Numbered from the stretch's first letter, positions 50,793 to 59,756 are shown. The stretch: 64,000 bases of DNA from Granulicella sp. dw_53 (GCF_018449545.1 NZ_JAAVUR010000008.1:124001-188000), one strand, 5' to 3'. Made by a program: numbers and translations. Notes: generated by a model not told the origin, from the sequence alone.

Positions 50793-52436
50793 ATGGTTTA
50801 TCGCCCGTTACGTAGTATTGGCCGGTTTGTACTGGCTGCATGTGCAGTCAGCCTTGGTTCAGCAAGCCTGAGCGCACAGACTGTGCCCAGCACAACCGCT
50901 CCCTTGGGGCCGAACCCTTCCCGCGTGGATGTGTTCACCGGATTTTCCTATTATGGCGCACATGGTCAGGTGAAGCCTGCCGGCATTGCCTACTCTTCGA
51001 TCGACGTCGGTGCGATCGGCAGTGGCGCTTACTACTTCAGCAAGTATGTCGGTCTTGAGGGCGTATACGCGAACCACCCGGATGGAAAGAACGACGGTAT
51101 GTCGGTGATCTCCGGTGGCCCGATTTTCCGCGCACCGATGCAGAACTTCACCGTATTTGCTCACGGATTGGTCGGAGGCGCCCGTCTGGGCGGTCCGAAC
51201 AGTGAAGGGCCGGTGGTCTACCACGAGCCCTACCGCTGGGGCGCTTCGGTTGCCGCAGGTGGTGGCATGGACTACGATCTGCCTTTCCTGAACAACCGTT
51301 TTTCGCTTCGTCTGTTTGAAGCGGACTACCGTTACATCCACGCCAACTTCGGTCCGTCTGTTCCTGTTCCGACCGGCGGCGTCCTTGGTGGACGTGCGAA
51401 CCTGAGCGGCGTCGAACTGAGCACCGGTATCGTGACGCACTTCGGCCACATCATTCCTCCTCCTCCTGTGACCTACTCCTGCGCGGTCTCTCCTGCGACG
51501 GCGTATCCGGGTGACCCTCTCACCGTTACCGGTACGGCTCTGAATCTGAACCCCAAGAAGACCGCAACCTATACCTGGTCGACTGATGGCGGAACGATCT
51601 CAGGCACCTCCAGCACAGCGAACATCGACACCAAGACCGCCGCGCCGGGAACCTATACGGCTAAGGGTCACGTCTCTGAGGGCACCAAGCCCGGCCAGAT
51701 GGCGGATTGCACCGCTTCTTACACTGTGAAGGCCTTCGAGCCGCCAACCGTCTCCTGCTCGGCGAATCCGTCGACCGTGAGCCCTGGCGATTCCTCGACG
51801 ATCACAGCGACTGGTGTTAGCCCGCAGAATCGTCCTCTGACCTACAGCTACAGCGCGTCCGCCGGTTCAGTGGCAGGCAACGCTTCCACTGGTACTCTCT
51901 CCACAGTTGGAGCTGCGCCGGGTACGATCACTGTTACTTGCAACGTCGTCGATGACAAGGGCCAGTCGGCTTCTTCCACGACAACTGTAACGGTTATGGC
52001 ACCCCCGCCGCCGCCAGCACCCACCACTTCAAACCTCTGCTCCATCAACTTCGAGCGCGAGGCTCGTCGCCCGGCGCGAGTAGACAACGAAGCCAAGGCT
52101 TGCCTGGATGACATCTCCCTCAACTTGCAGCGCAGCTCGGATGCGAAGCTTGCACTCGTCGGCAACGCTGATGCGAAGGAGAAGACACCTCGGGGCAAAC
52201 ATGCCAAGGTAGCTGACCTTGCTGCAGCTCGTGCAGTCAACGCCAAGGATTACCTGGTAACCGAGAAGGGCATCGATGCATCGCGTGTATCGGTCTACAC
52301 TGGCTCGACGGATGCAAAGACGGTCACCACGACGTTGATCCCCGCCGGCGCAACGCTCGACACGACAGGTATCACCCCTGTCGACGAGAGCGCAGTGAAG
52401 GTTCCCCACAAGGTAGCCCGGAAGCACACCAAGTAA
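50793..52436 (+). CDS. Outer-membrane protein: N-terminal barrel, two Ig-like repeats, C-terminal OmpA-like domain
   Basis: A 547-residue protein with a signal peptide (LAACAVSLGSASLSAQ). Residues ~45-225 look like an eight-stranded barrel (DVFTGFSYYGAHGQV, FEADYRYIHANFG, SGVELSTGIVTHFG). Two Ig-like repeats follow, starting YSCAVSPATAYPGDPLTVTG (about 230) and VSCSANPSTVSPGDSSTITA (about 322). After the proline run comes an OmpA-like domain (about 410-510: CSINFEREARRPARVDNEAK, LALVGNADAKEK, AARAVNAKDYLV). The Lys-rich end VARKHTK is unusual. It probably anchors or spaces the outer membrane. GAGGAA precedes the start; a strong terminator follows. Confidence 0.82.
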   Translation: MVYRPLRSIGRFVLAACAVSLGSASLSAQTVPSTTAPLGPNPSRVDVFTGFSYYGAHGQVKPAGIAYSSIDVGAIGSGAYYFSKYVGLEGVYANHPDGKNDGMSVISGGPIFRAPMQNFTVFAHGLVGGARLGGPNSEGPVVYHEPYRWGASVAAGGGMDYDLPFLNNRFSLRLFEADYRYIHANFGPSVPVPTGGVLGGRANLSGVELSTGIVTHFGHIIPPPPVTYSCAVSPATAYPGDPLTVTGTALNLNPKKTATYTWSTDGGTISGTSSTANIDTKTAAPGTYTAKGHVSEGTKPGQMADCTASYTVKAFEPPTVSCSANPSTVSPGDSSTITATGVSPQNRPLTYSYSASAGSVAGNASTGTLSTVGAAPGTITVTCNVVDDKGQSASSTTTVTVMAPPPPPAPTTSNLCSINFEREARRPARVDNEAKACLDDISLNLQRSSDAKLALVGNADAKEKTPRGKHAKVADLAAARAVNAKDYLVTEKGIDASRVSVYTGSTDAKTVTTTLIPAGATLDTTGITPVDESAVKVPHKVARKHTK

Positions 52437-52467
52437 GCTGTAGTCTCCTAATGCAACAAAGCACAGA

Positions 52468-52499
52468 GGCTGACTGGGTTGGTTCCCAGTCAGCCTTTG
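52468..52499 (+). terminator. Rho-independent terminator after the OmpA-like gene
   Basis: A perfect 11-base stem GGCTGACTGGG/CCCAGTCAGCC with a six-base loop (52468-52495) is followed by TTTGTGTT. It separates the OmpA-like gene from the BNR-repeat gene. Confidence 0.9.
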
Positions 52500-52516
52500 T
52501 GTTGAAGGAATAAGTT

Positions 52517-54619
52517 TTGCAGCAGATTCCAAGGACCATTGTTAGAACTGGACGGACTAAGTTGAATCGACGGTTTGGATTTTCCCTAGGTTTATTGAGT
52601 TTGTTTTTGTTGCTTTGCTCCGGTTTGGGGCATGCGGTAACCTGGCTGCCCTTTGGGCCAGATGGAGGAGACGCCCGCAGTTTTGCGTCAGATCCTCATG
52701 ACCCGCAACATCTTTATCTCGGAGCTGTGAACGGTTGGATCTTCGAATCGCGCGATGGCGGCAAGGCATGGCGGCGACTGGCTCGGGTAGGGAAGCGTGA
52801 TGACCTGGTGCTGGACAACATCGTTGTAGATGCCAAGAATGCGAGCCATATCATCGTCGGTGCCTGGGTGCTGGGAAGTAACGATGGCGGTTTATATGTA
52901 AGCAACGATGCTGGTCTGACCTGGACGAGTAATGCGGGAATGGCTGGACAGTCAGTTCGCTCGCTGACGGCCTCTTCTTCGGATCCAAAGACGATCGTCG
53001 CTGGAACCTTGAAGGGAGTTTACCGGTCTGTCGATGGTGGAACAAAGTGGCAGCTGATCAGTCCAGAGGGGAGTCATGAGCTCCATGAGGTAGAGTCGAT
53101 TGCGATCGACCCCAACGACCCAAAGACTATCTATGCCGGAACATGGCATCTGCCTTGGAAATCACTCGACGGTGGTGAGAACTGGAGCAGTATCAAAGAG
53201 GGTGTTATCGAGGATTCAGACGTGTTCTCGATCATCGTCGATCCGACTAAGCCGAACGTTGTGTATGCGAGTGCCTGTTCAGGAATTTACAAGAGTGAGA
53301 ATGCAGGCGGGAAGTTCAAGAAGATCCAGGGGATTCCTTCTACAGCGAGACGAACGCGTGTTTTGATGCAAGATCCCAAGCATCTAGAGACCGTTTATGC
53401 GGGGACTACGGAAGGTCTGTTTCGAAGCGACGACTCCGGAGTTAACTGGGTAAGGACGACTGGTCCGGAGGTGATCGTCAATGACGTCTATGTTGATCCC
53501 ACGGACTCATCTCATGTGCTATTGGCAACCGACCGAGGTGGCGTGTTATTCAGTCGCGATCGAGGTAATTCGTTTATAAGCTCGAACGCGGGATTCTCTG
53601 CTCGTCAGATTACCTCGTACGTCGCTGATGCACAGCATCCTGCAACTGTCTATGTGGGAGTGGTGAATGACAAGGAGTGGGGTGGAGTCTTTGCGAGTGA
53701 GAATGGTGGGTTGAGCTGGGTGCAGGAGAGCTCGGGGCTCGGAGGGCGAGATGTCTTCAGCCTTGGGCAGGCTTCGGATGGGACGATTATCGCGGGAACT
53801 GGGCATGGATTCTACCGTCTGAATGGGGCTATGTGGAGCAGATCTGGAGATGGTCCAGCTGTTGCAGTTGCGCAGGGGAAGCAAGTGGGGAAGAAGGTTC
53901 GTCCTGCAGGGAGATCGCCTGTTGCTGCTGCGCGATTGAGTAAGCCTGATGGAACGATTGGTAGTAAGGGAGTGAAGACGCAGCCGTTCGATGGGAGCGT
54001 TTATGCGATCTCTCGAAGTGGAGATACGCTTTATGCTGCTACTTCTGAGGGCTTGATGGCCAGCGGAACAGCGGGCGAACGATGGGGACGAGTTGCTGGA
54101 GCGGATAAACAGGGGCTGTTGTTCGTCTCGGCGACGAAGCGGACGATTGTTGCTGGTGGTTTGAAGTCGGTTATTTTTTCGGTCGATGATGCAAAGACCT
54201 GGGCTGAGATGAAGCTTCCGGATACGTTGACCCAGGTGGCTGGCGTGGCCGCTGATAGTAGCGGCGCGGTTTGGGTTGGTGGGCGAGAGGGGCTCTTTGT
54301 TACGCGGGATGGCGGGGCGAGCTGGGAAGGTCTGAAGAATCTGCATATTCATGATGTGAACAGCGTCTTCTACGATGGGGCTTCGGAGCGGGTCGTGATT
54401 ACGTCAGGCGGCGCGAATACGATTGTGTTTGCGGTCCATATACCAGATCGGTCGGTGAAGTTCTGGGACACGGGATGGAATCTGCGGTTTGCGCGTCCAG
54501 TTGGCGATCATATGATCGGTGCGACTTTGTTTGATGGGGTCGTTATTCAGCCTCAGATGGTCGATTCTGCGGAGATATCGGCGAAGTCCGATGTGTCGAC
54601 GCGGAGCGCCAAGGAATAG
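52517..54619 (+). CDS. Exported BNR/sortilin-type beta-propeller protein
   Basis: A 700-residue protein with a signal peptide (FGFSLGLLSLFLLLCSGLGHA) and many Asp-box (BNR) repeats of the SxDGGxxW kind: ESRDGGKAW, VSNDAGLTW, RSVDGGTKW, KSLDGGENW, RSDDSGVNW, ASENGGLSW, VTRDGGASW. They occur about every 45-50 residues, giving one or two beta-propellers, as in VPS10/YCF48-like proteins. A linker at about 445-490 is rich in Lys, Arg and Pro. No enzymatic residues are recognised, so binding or assembly is a guess. The TTG start at 52517 follows AAGGA. It is nine bases upstream of mqnE and probably cotranscribed. Confidence 0.78.
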   Translation: MQQIPRTIVRTGRTKLNRRFGFSLGLLSLFLLLCSGLGHAVTWLPFGPDGGDARSFASDPHDPQHLYLGAVNGWIFESRDGGKAWRRLARVGKRDDLVLDNIVVDAKNASHIIVGAWVLGSNDGGLYVSNDAGLTWTSNAGMAGQSVRSLTASSSDPKTIVAGTLKGVYRSVDGGTKWQLISPEGSHELHEVESIAIDPNDPKTIYAGTWHLPWKSLDGGENWSSIKEGVIEDSDVFSIIVDPTKPNVVYASACSGIYKSENAGGKFKKIQGIPSTARRTRVLMQDPKHLETVYAGTTEGLFRSDDSGVNWVRTTGPEVIVNDVYVDPTDSSHVLLATDRGGVLFSRDRGNSFISSNAGFSARQITSYVADAQHPATVYVGVVNDKEWGGVFASENGGLSWVQESSGLGGRDVFSLGQASDGTIIAGTGHGFYRLNGAMWSRSGDGPAVAVAQGKQVGKKVRPAGRSPVAAARLSKPDGTIGSKGVKTQPFDGSVYAISRSGDTLYAATSEGLMASGTAGERWGRVAGADKQGLLFVSATKRTIVAGGLKSVIFSVDDAKTWAEMKLPDTLTQVAGVAADSSGAVWVGGREGLFVTRDGGASWEGLKNLHIHDVNSVFYDGASERVVITSGGANTIVFAVHIPDRSVKFWDTGWNLRFARPVGDHMIGATLFDGVVIQPQMVDSAEISAKSDVSTRSAKE

Positions 54620-54628
54620 AATAAGTGT

Positions 54629-55780
54629 ATGAGTGTCCTCCCATTATCCCAACGTCCGCGCCATTCCTTCCAGACTGATGATGCTGCGCTGGAGCCTATC
54701 GCGGCGAAGGTGCAGAACGGCGAGCGACTGAGCTTCGAGGATGGCGTGTCGCTTTACCGGAGCGGCGATATCCTCGCGGTGGGTTGGCTGGCGAACTGGG
54801 TTCGCGAACGGATGCATGGGAATACTGCTTACTTCAATGTGAACCGTCACATTAACCCTACAAATGTCTGCATGGCGTCTTGCCGGCTTTGCGCCTTCGG
54901 GCGGAAGAAGGGCGAGGCTGGGACCTATACGATGGCTCTTGAAGAGGCCTGGGAGACTGCTGCTACGGGCTACTCCGAGGCGGTGACTGAGTTTCATATT
55001 GTGGGCGGGCTGCATCCGGATCTTCCTTTCGAATACTTTATGGATCTGGTACGCGGACTGAAGGTGCGGTTTCCGAAGGTGCATGTGAAGGCCTTCACCA
55101 TGGTTGAGGTGGCGTTTCTGGCCAAGCGGGGCAAGATGACGATTGCCGAGGCGCTACAGCAGATGAAGGACGCGGGCGTCGACTCGTTACCGGGCGGCGG
55201 AGCGGAGATCTTCGCGGACCGTGTGCGGCACATTATCTGCGACCACAAGATCGATGGAAGCGAGTGGCTGGATACGGCTCGGACGGCGCACCAGATGGGG
55301 CTGCGGTCCAATGCCACCATGCTCTATGGGCATGTGGAGAACGACGAGGACCGGGTCGATCATCTGATGAAGCTACGTGCGGTGCAGGATGAGACGGGCG
55401 GATTCCAGACCTTTATTCCGCTGTCGTTCCATCCGGACAATACTGCGTTGGCGCACATCCCCAAGACGACCGGAATGATGGATATGCGGCAGATCGCGGT
55501 GGGCCGGTTGATGCTGGATAACTTTCCGCACATCAAGAGCTACTGGCAGATGGTCTCGCCGAAGATGGCGCAGATCTCGCTGCGGTTTGGAGCGGACGAT
55601 ATCGACGGCACGGTGATCGAGGAGAAGATCTATCACGATGCCGGTGCCACTACTCCGCAAGGGATGCGACGCTCGGATCTGGTACGGCTGATCACGGAGG
55701 CGGGGCGCGAGCCCTTTGAGCGGGATACGATGTATCGCGCCGTTACCCGGAGTGAGGACTCGTTTACCGTGGCGGTCTAG
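54629..55780 (+). CDS. mqnE: Aminofutalosine synthase (radical SAM)
   Basis: Catalyses the radical addition that makes aminofutalosine in the futalosine route to menaquinone. The 383-residue protein has the radical-SAM motif Cys81-x3-Cys85-x2-Cys88 in NPTNVCMASCRLCAFGRK, HIVGGLHPDLPFEYF, SLPGGGAEIF and RSNATMLYGHVE, all typical of MqnE. No other mqn gene is nearby, so the pathway is scattered. The ATG follows the BNR gene by nine bases. Confidence 0.92.
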   Translation: MSVLPLSQRPRHSFQTDDAALEPIAAKVQNGERLSFEDGVSLYRSGDILAVGWLANWVRERMHGNTAYFNVNRHINPTNVCMASCRLCAFGRKKGEAGTYTMALEEAWETAATGYSEAVTEFHIVGGLHPDLPFEYFMDLVRGLKVRFPKVHVKAFTMVEVAFLAKRGKMTIAEALQQMKDAGVDSLPGGGAEIFADRVRHIICDHKIDGSEWLDTARTAHQMGLRSNATMLYGHVENDEDRVDHLMKLRAVQDETGGFQTFIPLSFHPDNTALAHIPKTTGMMDMRQIAVGRLMLDNFPHIKSYWQMVSPKMAQISLRFGADDIDGTVIEEKIYHDAGATTPQGMRRSDLVRLITEAGREPFERDTMYRAVTRSEDSFTVAV

Positions 55781-55790
55781 TTAGTCCACT

Positions 55791-55977
55791 AGTGCACCCC
55801 CTCCCCCCATTTCTGGGGCCAAGTGGTGGCAGGGATTTGGTTTATGGCGACTGAGCCTGCGTAAAATATTCATTCCACATTGGTTGTGTCCAAAAACGTC
55901 TGCTAGCGTCACTTACAGGAACTCCTTTCTGTTTAAATGAAAGAGCTCCAGCTTTTTATGCTGGAGCTTTTCTTGTT
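55791..55977 (+). ncRNA. Putative structured element, copy B, ending in a terminator
   Basis: Starts with CACCCCCTCCCCCCAT, continues with CCTGCGTAAAATATTC and TTGTGTCCAAAAACGTC, and ends with AGAGCT and a hairpin followed by TTTCTTG, the same order of pieces as at 33623-33790. It could be the mqnE 3' untranslated region or a separate small RNA; the sequence alone does not decide. Confidence 0.35.
55944..55977 (+). terminator. Rho-independent terminator downstream of mqnE
   Basis: AGCTCCAGC/GCTGGAGCT (55944-55968) with a seven-base loop, followed by TTTCTTGTTT. It lies about 165 bases after the mqnE stop. Confidence 0.85.
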
Positions 55978-56020
55978 TGATCCTTACTTCTATCTTATGG
56001 CTTGGACCGAAACTAAAGTG

Positions 56021-56095
56021 CCACTGCTAAGTCGCAGTGGAGGTTGAGTTAGGTAGTTTTAGGGGTTGACATGCGATTTTGCTAAGGAAAATCGC
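56021..56095. other. Two hairpins in the 3' intergenic region of convergent genes
   Basis: CCACTGC/GCAGTGG (56021-56040) and GCGATTTT/AAAATCGC (56073-56095) are perfect stems. The second spans the stop codon of the minus-strand gene ending at 56082. Neither has a clear T-run on the minus strand, so terminator function is unproven. The rest of the 300-base gap holds only the element at 55791. Confidence 0.5.
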
Positions 56096-56858
56096 GAAAA
56101 ATAATTGCGAGGGATACCTGCAGGCGGATCTGCCGTGGAGATGGAGGGCGGTGTGGCTCTTGTACGAAGCTCTCTTCTGCGGATAGGTCGGCGTTCGATT
56201 CCGTAATTTGATGTGCTCTTAGGAAGAGCGACCAACGATCCTTTGGATAAGGACCTATGCGCTGTCTGCCTAGCAGGTTGACGCAGTTCTCCCAATCGAC
56301 GACTACCAGATTCTCGAAGTTTCGATCCTTGGATGAGCTAGAGGCGATCGCACGAAGTTCGGCGGCGCAACTGATCTTCGGATCTATATTTTCGTAAGGC
56401 AGAGTCAACGTGGAAAGGTTATGTGTGACGAAAAACTCGCGTTGTCTTTCCATTCTCAAGAGAGCAAAGTCTTGAATTTTGATGAAATATTCGACGACTG
56501 GTTTTAGATCGTCTGGATAACCTGCTGGGTCGAGACTTTCTCTGAGGGTCTTTATTTTGCTTATGTTTATGTCGATGTTGTGAGTGTTTAGTTTGGCTTC
56601 TGGGCCGCATCCGACGTATGCGCGATCGGTCGGGATACACCGTCTGATGTCGATGGTTACAAAGAGATCGTTCTGAGGGCTTAGATATGGAGAGAGCCGC
56701 ATCCATTTATTTAATTGCGTGCGCGTGGTTATGGCTCGATTGAAGGTCACGGTGTCCAATCCCCAGGGATAGGGATACTTGACGGTGACGATCTTTGTTG
56801 CGGCGAGAGATTGTGAGATTGCGAGGCATAGGAAGGAAGCTACACGCAGTATGTTCAT
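56082..56858 (-). CDS. Uncharacterised exported protein
   Basis: A 258-residue protein with a signal peptide (ILRVASFLCLAISQSLAATK). The mature part has KYPYPWGLDTVTFNRAITTR, a cysteine-containing FVTIDIRRCIPTDRAYVGCG, and NLVVVDWENCVNLLGRQRIG. The four mature cysteines could form two disulfides. Codon use is more AT-rich than in neighbouring genes. No family recognised. The start overlaps the hydrolase stop by four bases, so it is the last gene of an operon with the hydrolase. Confidence 0.68.
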   Translation of the reverse strand: MNILRVASFLCLAISQSLAATKIVTVKYPYPWGLDTVTFNRAITTRTQLNKWMRLSPYLSPQNDLFVTIDIRRCIPTDRAYVGCGPEAKLNTHNIDINISKIKTLRESLDPAGYPDDLKPVVEYFIKIQDFALLRMERQREFFVTHNLSTLTLPYENIDPKISCAAELRAIASSSSKDRNFENLVVVDWENCVNLLGRQRIGPYPKDRWSLFLRAHQITESNADLSAEESFVQEPHRPPSPRQIRLQVSLAIIFRDFP

Positions 56859-57682
56859 GAGTTACCTTCCAGTTTGCTTTCTGCTATCGCCGTCGATCTT
56901 TTGATCCGTTCTATTATTGGTTGCCAGTACGTCTCTGAAGCGGTCAGGATGGGTTCGTTATGGGTGAACCCTTCCAGCACGATGAGCTCACCCCACTGGC
57001 CGCAGGCTTTGGCGATCTTTCGCGGCATCTCCAGTGGGAAGAGCCGGTCTCCATCGCTATGGATTACCCATACGGGGATTTGAACTTGTTCCATGTTGGC
57101 GACAGTGACCCAAACGTCCGGCAGCATGCGTGCGAGTCTACGGGGGAGGCCTGCGGCTGATGCTGCTTCACGGAATGAGTCGAATGCTTCGCACAAGAAT
57201 AGTCCTGCGGGTGGCGGATGGAGTGCCGCTATGCCGTGTGCAGCGATGCCGCTGCCTAGGGAAAATCCCAATACAAATACGGGAGTCTGTGCCCCTACTT
57301 GGCGACGCAGTTCCGTGTAGGCAGTGACGAGATCTTCATCGCAGTGTTCTGCGCGTACGCGGCCTGAGCTCTTTCCGTAGCCCGAGTAGTTGAAGATGAG
57401 TGATCCGATGTCATGATCGCGAAGTAATGCCTGGACTGCGCTCCAGTGCTCTACGGTCTCTCCTATGCCGTGACAGAGCAGTACCGCAGGTGCTGCTTCG
57501 ATGCCGGGCACGTATACGCATGATAGCTTTCGTGTTCCGCTGGTGATGAAGTATTCCTGTCGTGCGTCGTGTCTGCGCAACCCCCGCGTTATACCCCGCA
57601 GGCGGTCGCGAAGTATCAAGCCGCGACTGATGGCGGTCAACATCCATGAGAGAGATCGCAGCTTCCGCTGTTCTGTTGCCAT
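56855..57682 (-). CDS. Alpha/beta hydrolase
   Basis: A 275-residue alpha/beta-hydrolase fold protein. The oxyanion His-Gly is in VLLCHGIGETVEHW, the nucleophile Ser in VFVLGFSLGSGIAAHG, the acid in VIHSDGDRLFPLE and the His in LEGFTHNEPIL. The N-terminus has a weak hydrophobic stretch (LSWMLTAISRGLIL) but no clear signal peptide. It resembles serine aminopeptidase or lysophospholipase-like proteins. It follows the beta-lactamase gene by 38 bases. Substrate unknown. Confidence 0.8.
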   Translation of the reverse strand: MATEQRKLRSLSWMLTAISRGLILRDRLRGITRGLRRHDARQEYFITSGTRKLSCVYVPGIEAAPAVLLCHGIGETVEHWSAVQALLRDHDIGSLIFNYSGYGKSSGRVRAEHCDEDLVTAYTELRRQVGAQTPVFVLGFSLGSGIAAHGIAALHPPPAGLFLCEAFDSFREAASAAGLPRRLARMLPDVWVTVANMEQVQIPVWVIHSDGDRLFPLEMPRKIAKACGQWGELIVLEGFTHNEPILTASETYWQPIIERIKRSTAIAESKLEGNS

Positions 57683-57720
57683 CGCCGGCCCCCTGTATGA
57701 ACTGTCGAAACGAAAAGAAG

Positions 57721-58653
57721 TTAGTGCGTTCTCGCCCCTGCATCATAGGCTGCTCTTCCGATGCGGGCGATTACTTTTTCCCGGGTGGCTTCCTCTGCAA
57801 TTGAATCGGTTACAAATACGGCGATGGCGAGCTTTCGTCCGTCCGGTAGGGTTATTAGCCCGATGTCGTTCGTGGCGTGTGCGATGCCATTGTCTACGTC
57901 GGAGGTGCCGGCCTTGTGAGCCACGAACGTTCCTTCAGGAAGATCGCCTTCCAGACGTTTGGCTCGCATGGAGCCGTGCATCCAGCTTAGAAGCAGCTTT
58001 GTGTTTTCGGAGGTGAGCGGGGAGTTATCGCTCATCCTACGAAGGAGCTGGACGGCTGCCGCAGGCTCAAACCAGTTGCGATATTGCAGAGTAACGTCGT
58101 GATGCATCGCGTTTTCTCCATCCTGAAGATGAAAGCCGGCGATCCCAAGCGAGGAGATATAGGCGTTCACCATAGCGGGACCACCGACGAGACGAAGAAG
58201 GATGTCCGCTGCCACATTATCGCTCAGAGAGACCGACAGCCGTGTGAGTTCGCGTAGTGGAACATCGACGTCTGCTTCTGGATACTTCGTCTGCAAGGGG
58301 CTGTAGGCGTGTGGGAGGATTCGGTCCGTGGGAAGAAAGCGTACCTGTTGGTCCAATGAGAGCGTGCCCTGCTCGACACGATGCAGGACCAGGAGGGCCA
58401 GGGGCATCTTGAAGACCGACTGCATGGGAGGATGCGCGTGGGGATCCAGGTCGCAGTTCAGCGTTGAACCGGGTAAGGAGCACGCCACAGATACTTTGCC
58501 GTGTGCGCCCGCGGCGATCTTGCGGATCTGTTCCTGAAGAGAGTCGATAGAAGGAGTTTGTGCGGACAAGGCCGATGGGAGGATAGGGAAGAGAAGAGAT
58601 GCGATTGCGCAAGCTTGCACAGCCTTCCATCGCGTGAGTTTACCTGGGCACAT
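57721..58653 (-). CDS. Class A beta-lactamase-like serine hydrolase (KTG box altered to KAG)
   Basis: A 310-residue exported protein of class A, closest by eye to the subclass A2 (PER/VEB-like) pattern. Signal peptide AIASLLFPILPSALSAQ; active-site Ser79-x-x-Lys82 (MQSVFKMPLA); SDN loop at 144-146 (SLSDNVAADIL); omega-loop Glu180 (QDGENAMHHDVTLQYRNW); and a third box HKAGTSD at 246-252, where the usual KTG/KSG is KAG. The reading is clear on the DNA (AAG GCC GGC). It acts in the periplasm on beta-lactams if active; the altered box may change its cephalosporin or penicillin profile. Confidence 0.85.
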   Translation of the reverse strand: MCPGKLTRWKAVQACAIASLLFPILPSALSAQTPSIDSLQEQIRKIAAGAHGKVSVACSLPGSTLNCDLDPHAHPPMQSVFKMPLALLVLHRVEQGTLSLDQQVRFLPTDRILPHAYSPLQTKYPEADVDVPLRELTRLSVSLSDNVAADILLRLVGGPAMVNAYISSLGIAGFHLQDGENAMHHDVTLQYRNWFEPAAAVQLLRRMSDNSPLTSENTKLLLSWMHGSMRAKRLEGDLPEGTFVAHKAGTSDVDNGIAHATNDIGLITLPDGRKLAIAVFVTDSIAEEATREKVIARIGRAAYDAGARTH

Positions 58654-58763
58654 ATAGCGATGGTAGCTGGGATGTTTTATTTGAACGCGCAGAGTACCGG
58701 TTGGGTTAATGGCATTCTTCGCGTCTATCTTTTCTTACTAAGTTTTCTTACCTGGTTTCGTAC

Positions 58764-59756
58764 TTACTGAAGCTCCACGGCACGGACGCGCTCGAGAAGC
58801 GGATCCACGTTGTTCTTATCTACGAGCGAGACGCCGGTGTCGATGAATGCGGGGAAGGGAGCGAAGGGATCGAGGCCATAGTCTCCGGCTAGACGCACCG
58901 GATAGTGATGGATTTCATCGAGTGCTTTGAGGCCGAGAAAGCCCATGGTGTAGGGCTTCTGTGAGATGGTCGAATCGATGATGCCGTCCTTCACGAGCAA
59001 TAGTGTGCCCACATCGAGATCCATAGCTATTAAGAGCCGGTCCTTCACCTTTAATCGCTTGAAGACTTCTCCTACATCTTTCGCGGAAGAGGACTCGAGG
59101 CAGACTATTGCATCTACCTTGTCGGCACCTGTTCTGGCGAGGTATTCGGTGGTCTTATCCATGGCGGTGCCGGTGTCGCCTTTCATATCGAAGACTTCAA
59201 CGACCTTGATTCCAGGGTATCCGGCGAAGGTCTCCCTGTAGCCCTTCAAGCGCTCGTCCAGATTTGGCTGGCCTGGATTCGAGAAGAAGGCTACGTTGCC
59301 TTTCCCGTTTAGTTGTGCCGCGAGGCGATGGCCGCCTAGTCGTCCGGCCTCCAGATTATTTGTTCCGATAAAGTAGAGCCGCTTGCTTGCGGGTGAGTCT
59401 GAGTCGACTGTAATGACTGGAATTCCAGCGTCGATTGCGGCGTCTATCTCGGGCGCCATCAAGGCGGAGTTTGAGACGGAGACTATGATGCCTGTCGGCT
59501 TAAGGGCAACTACGGCACGGAACGCGGCGACTTCGCCTTGGGAGTCGAACTTTCCGGGGCCGCGCATCTCGGCTGTAACACCGTACTCGTCGCCGGCCTT
59601 CTGGAAGCCTGCAGCTACGGTCTTCCAGTAGCCTACGTCGGTGTTGGTCGAGACGAGATAGTACCGTTCTTTCTTACTGTGTTTTGTACATCCCGAAGTA
59701 AGTGGAAGTACCGCCATCAGAAGAGCAAAGAGAATTCGCTTTCTCAAAGTGACCAT
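58764..59756 (-). CDS. Sugar ABC-type substrate-binding lipoprotein (solitary)
   Basis: A 330-residue periplasmic-binding lipoprotein. The signal ends in the lipobox LPLTSGC, and the mature protein has the type-1 sugar-binding fold: YYLVSTNTDVGYWKTVAAGF, GIIVSVSNSALMAPEIDAA, IPVITVDSDSP, FIGTNNLEAGRLGGHRLA and TISQKPYTMGFLGLKALDE. ATG at 59756 starts the signal peptide; in-frame sequence farther up adds nothing family-like. No ABC permease or ATPase gene is nearby, so it may serve a distant transporter or a sensory system. The 191 bases upstream hold no gene. Confidence 0.87.
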   Translation of the reverse strand: MVTLRKRILFALLMAVLPLTSGCTKHSKKERYYLVSTNTDVGYWKTVAAGFQKAGDEYGVTAEMRGPGKFDSQGEVAAFRAVVALKPTGIIVSVSNSALMAPEIDAAIDAGIPVITVDSDSPASKRLYFIGTNNLEAGRLGGHRLAAQLNGKGNVAFFSNPGQPNLDERLKGYRETFAGYPGIKVVEVFDMKGDTGTAMDKTTEYLARTGADKVDAIVCLESSSAKDVGEVFKRLKVKDRLLIAMDLDVGTLLLVKDGIIDSTISQKPYTMGFLGLKALDEIHHYPVRLAGDYGLDPFAPFPAFIDTGVSLVDKNNVDPLLERVRAVELQ

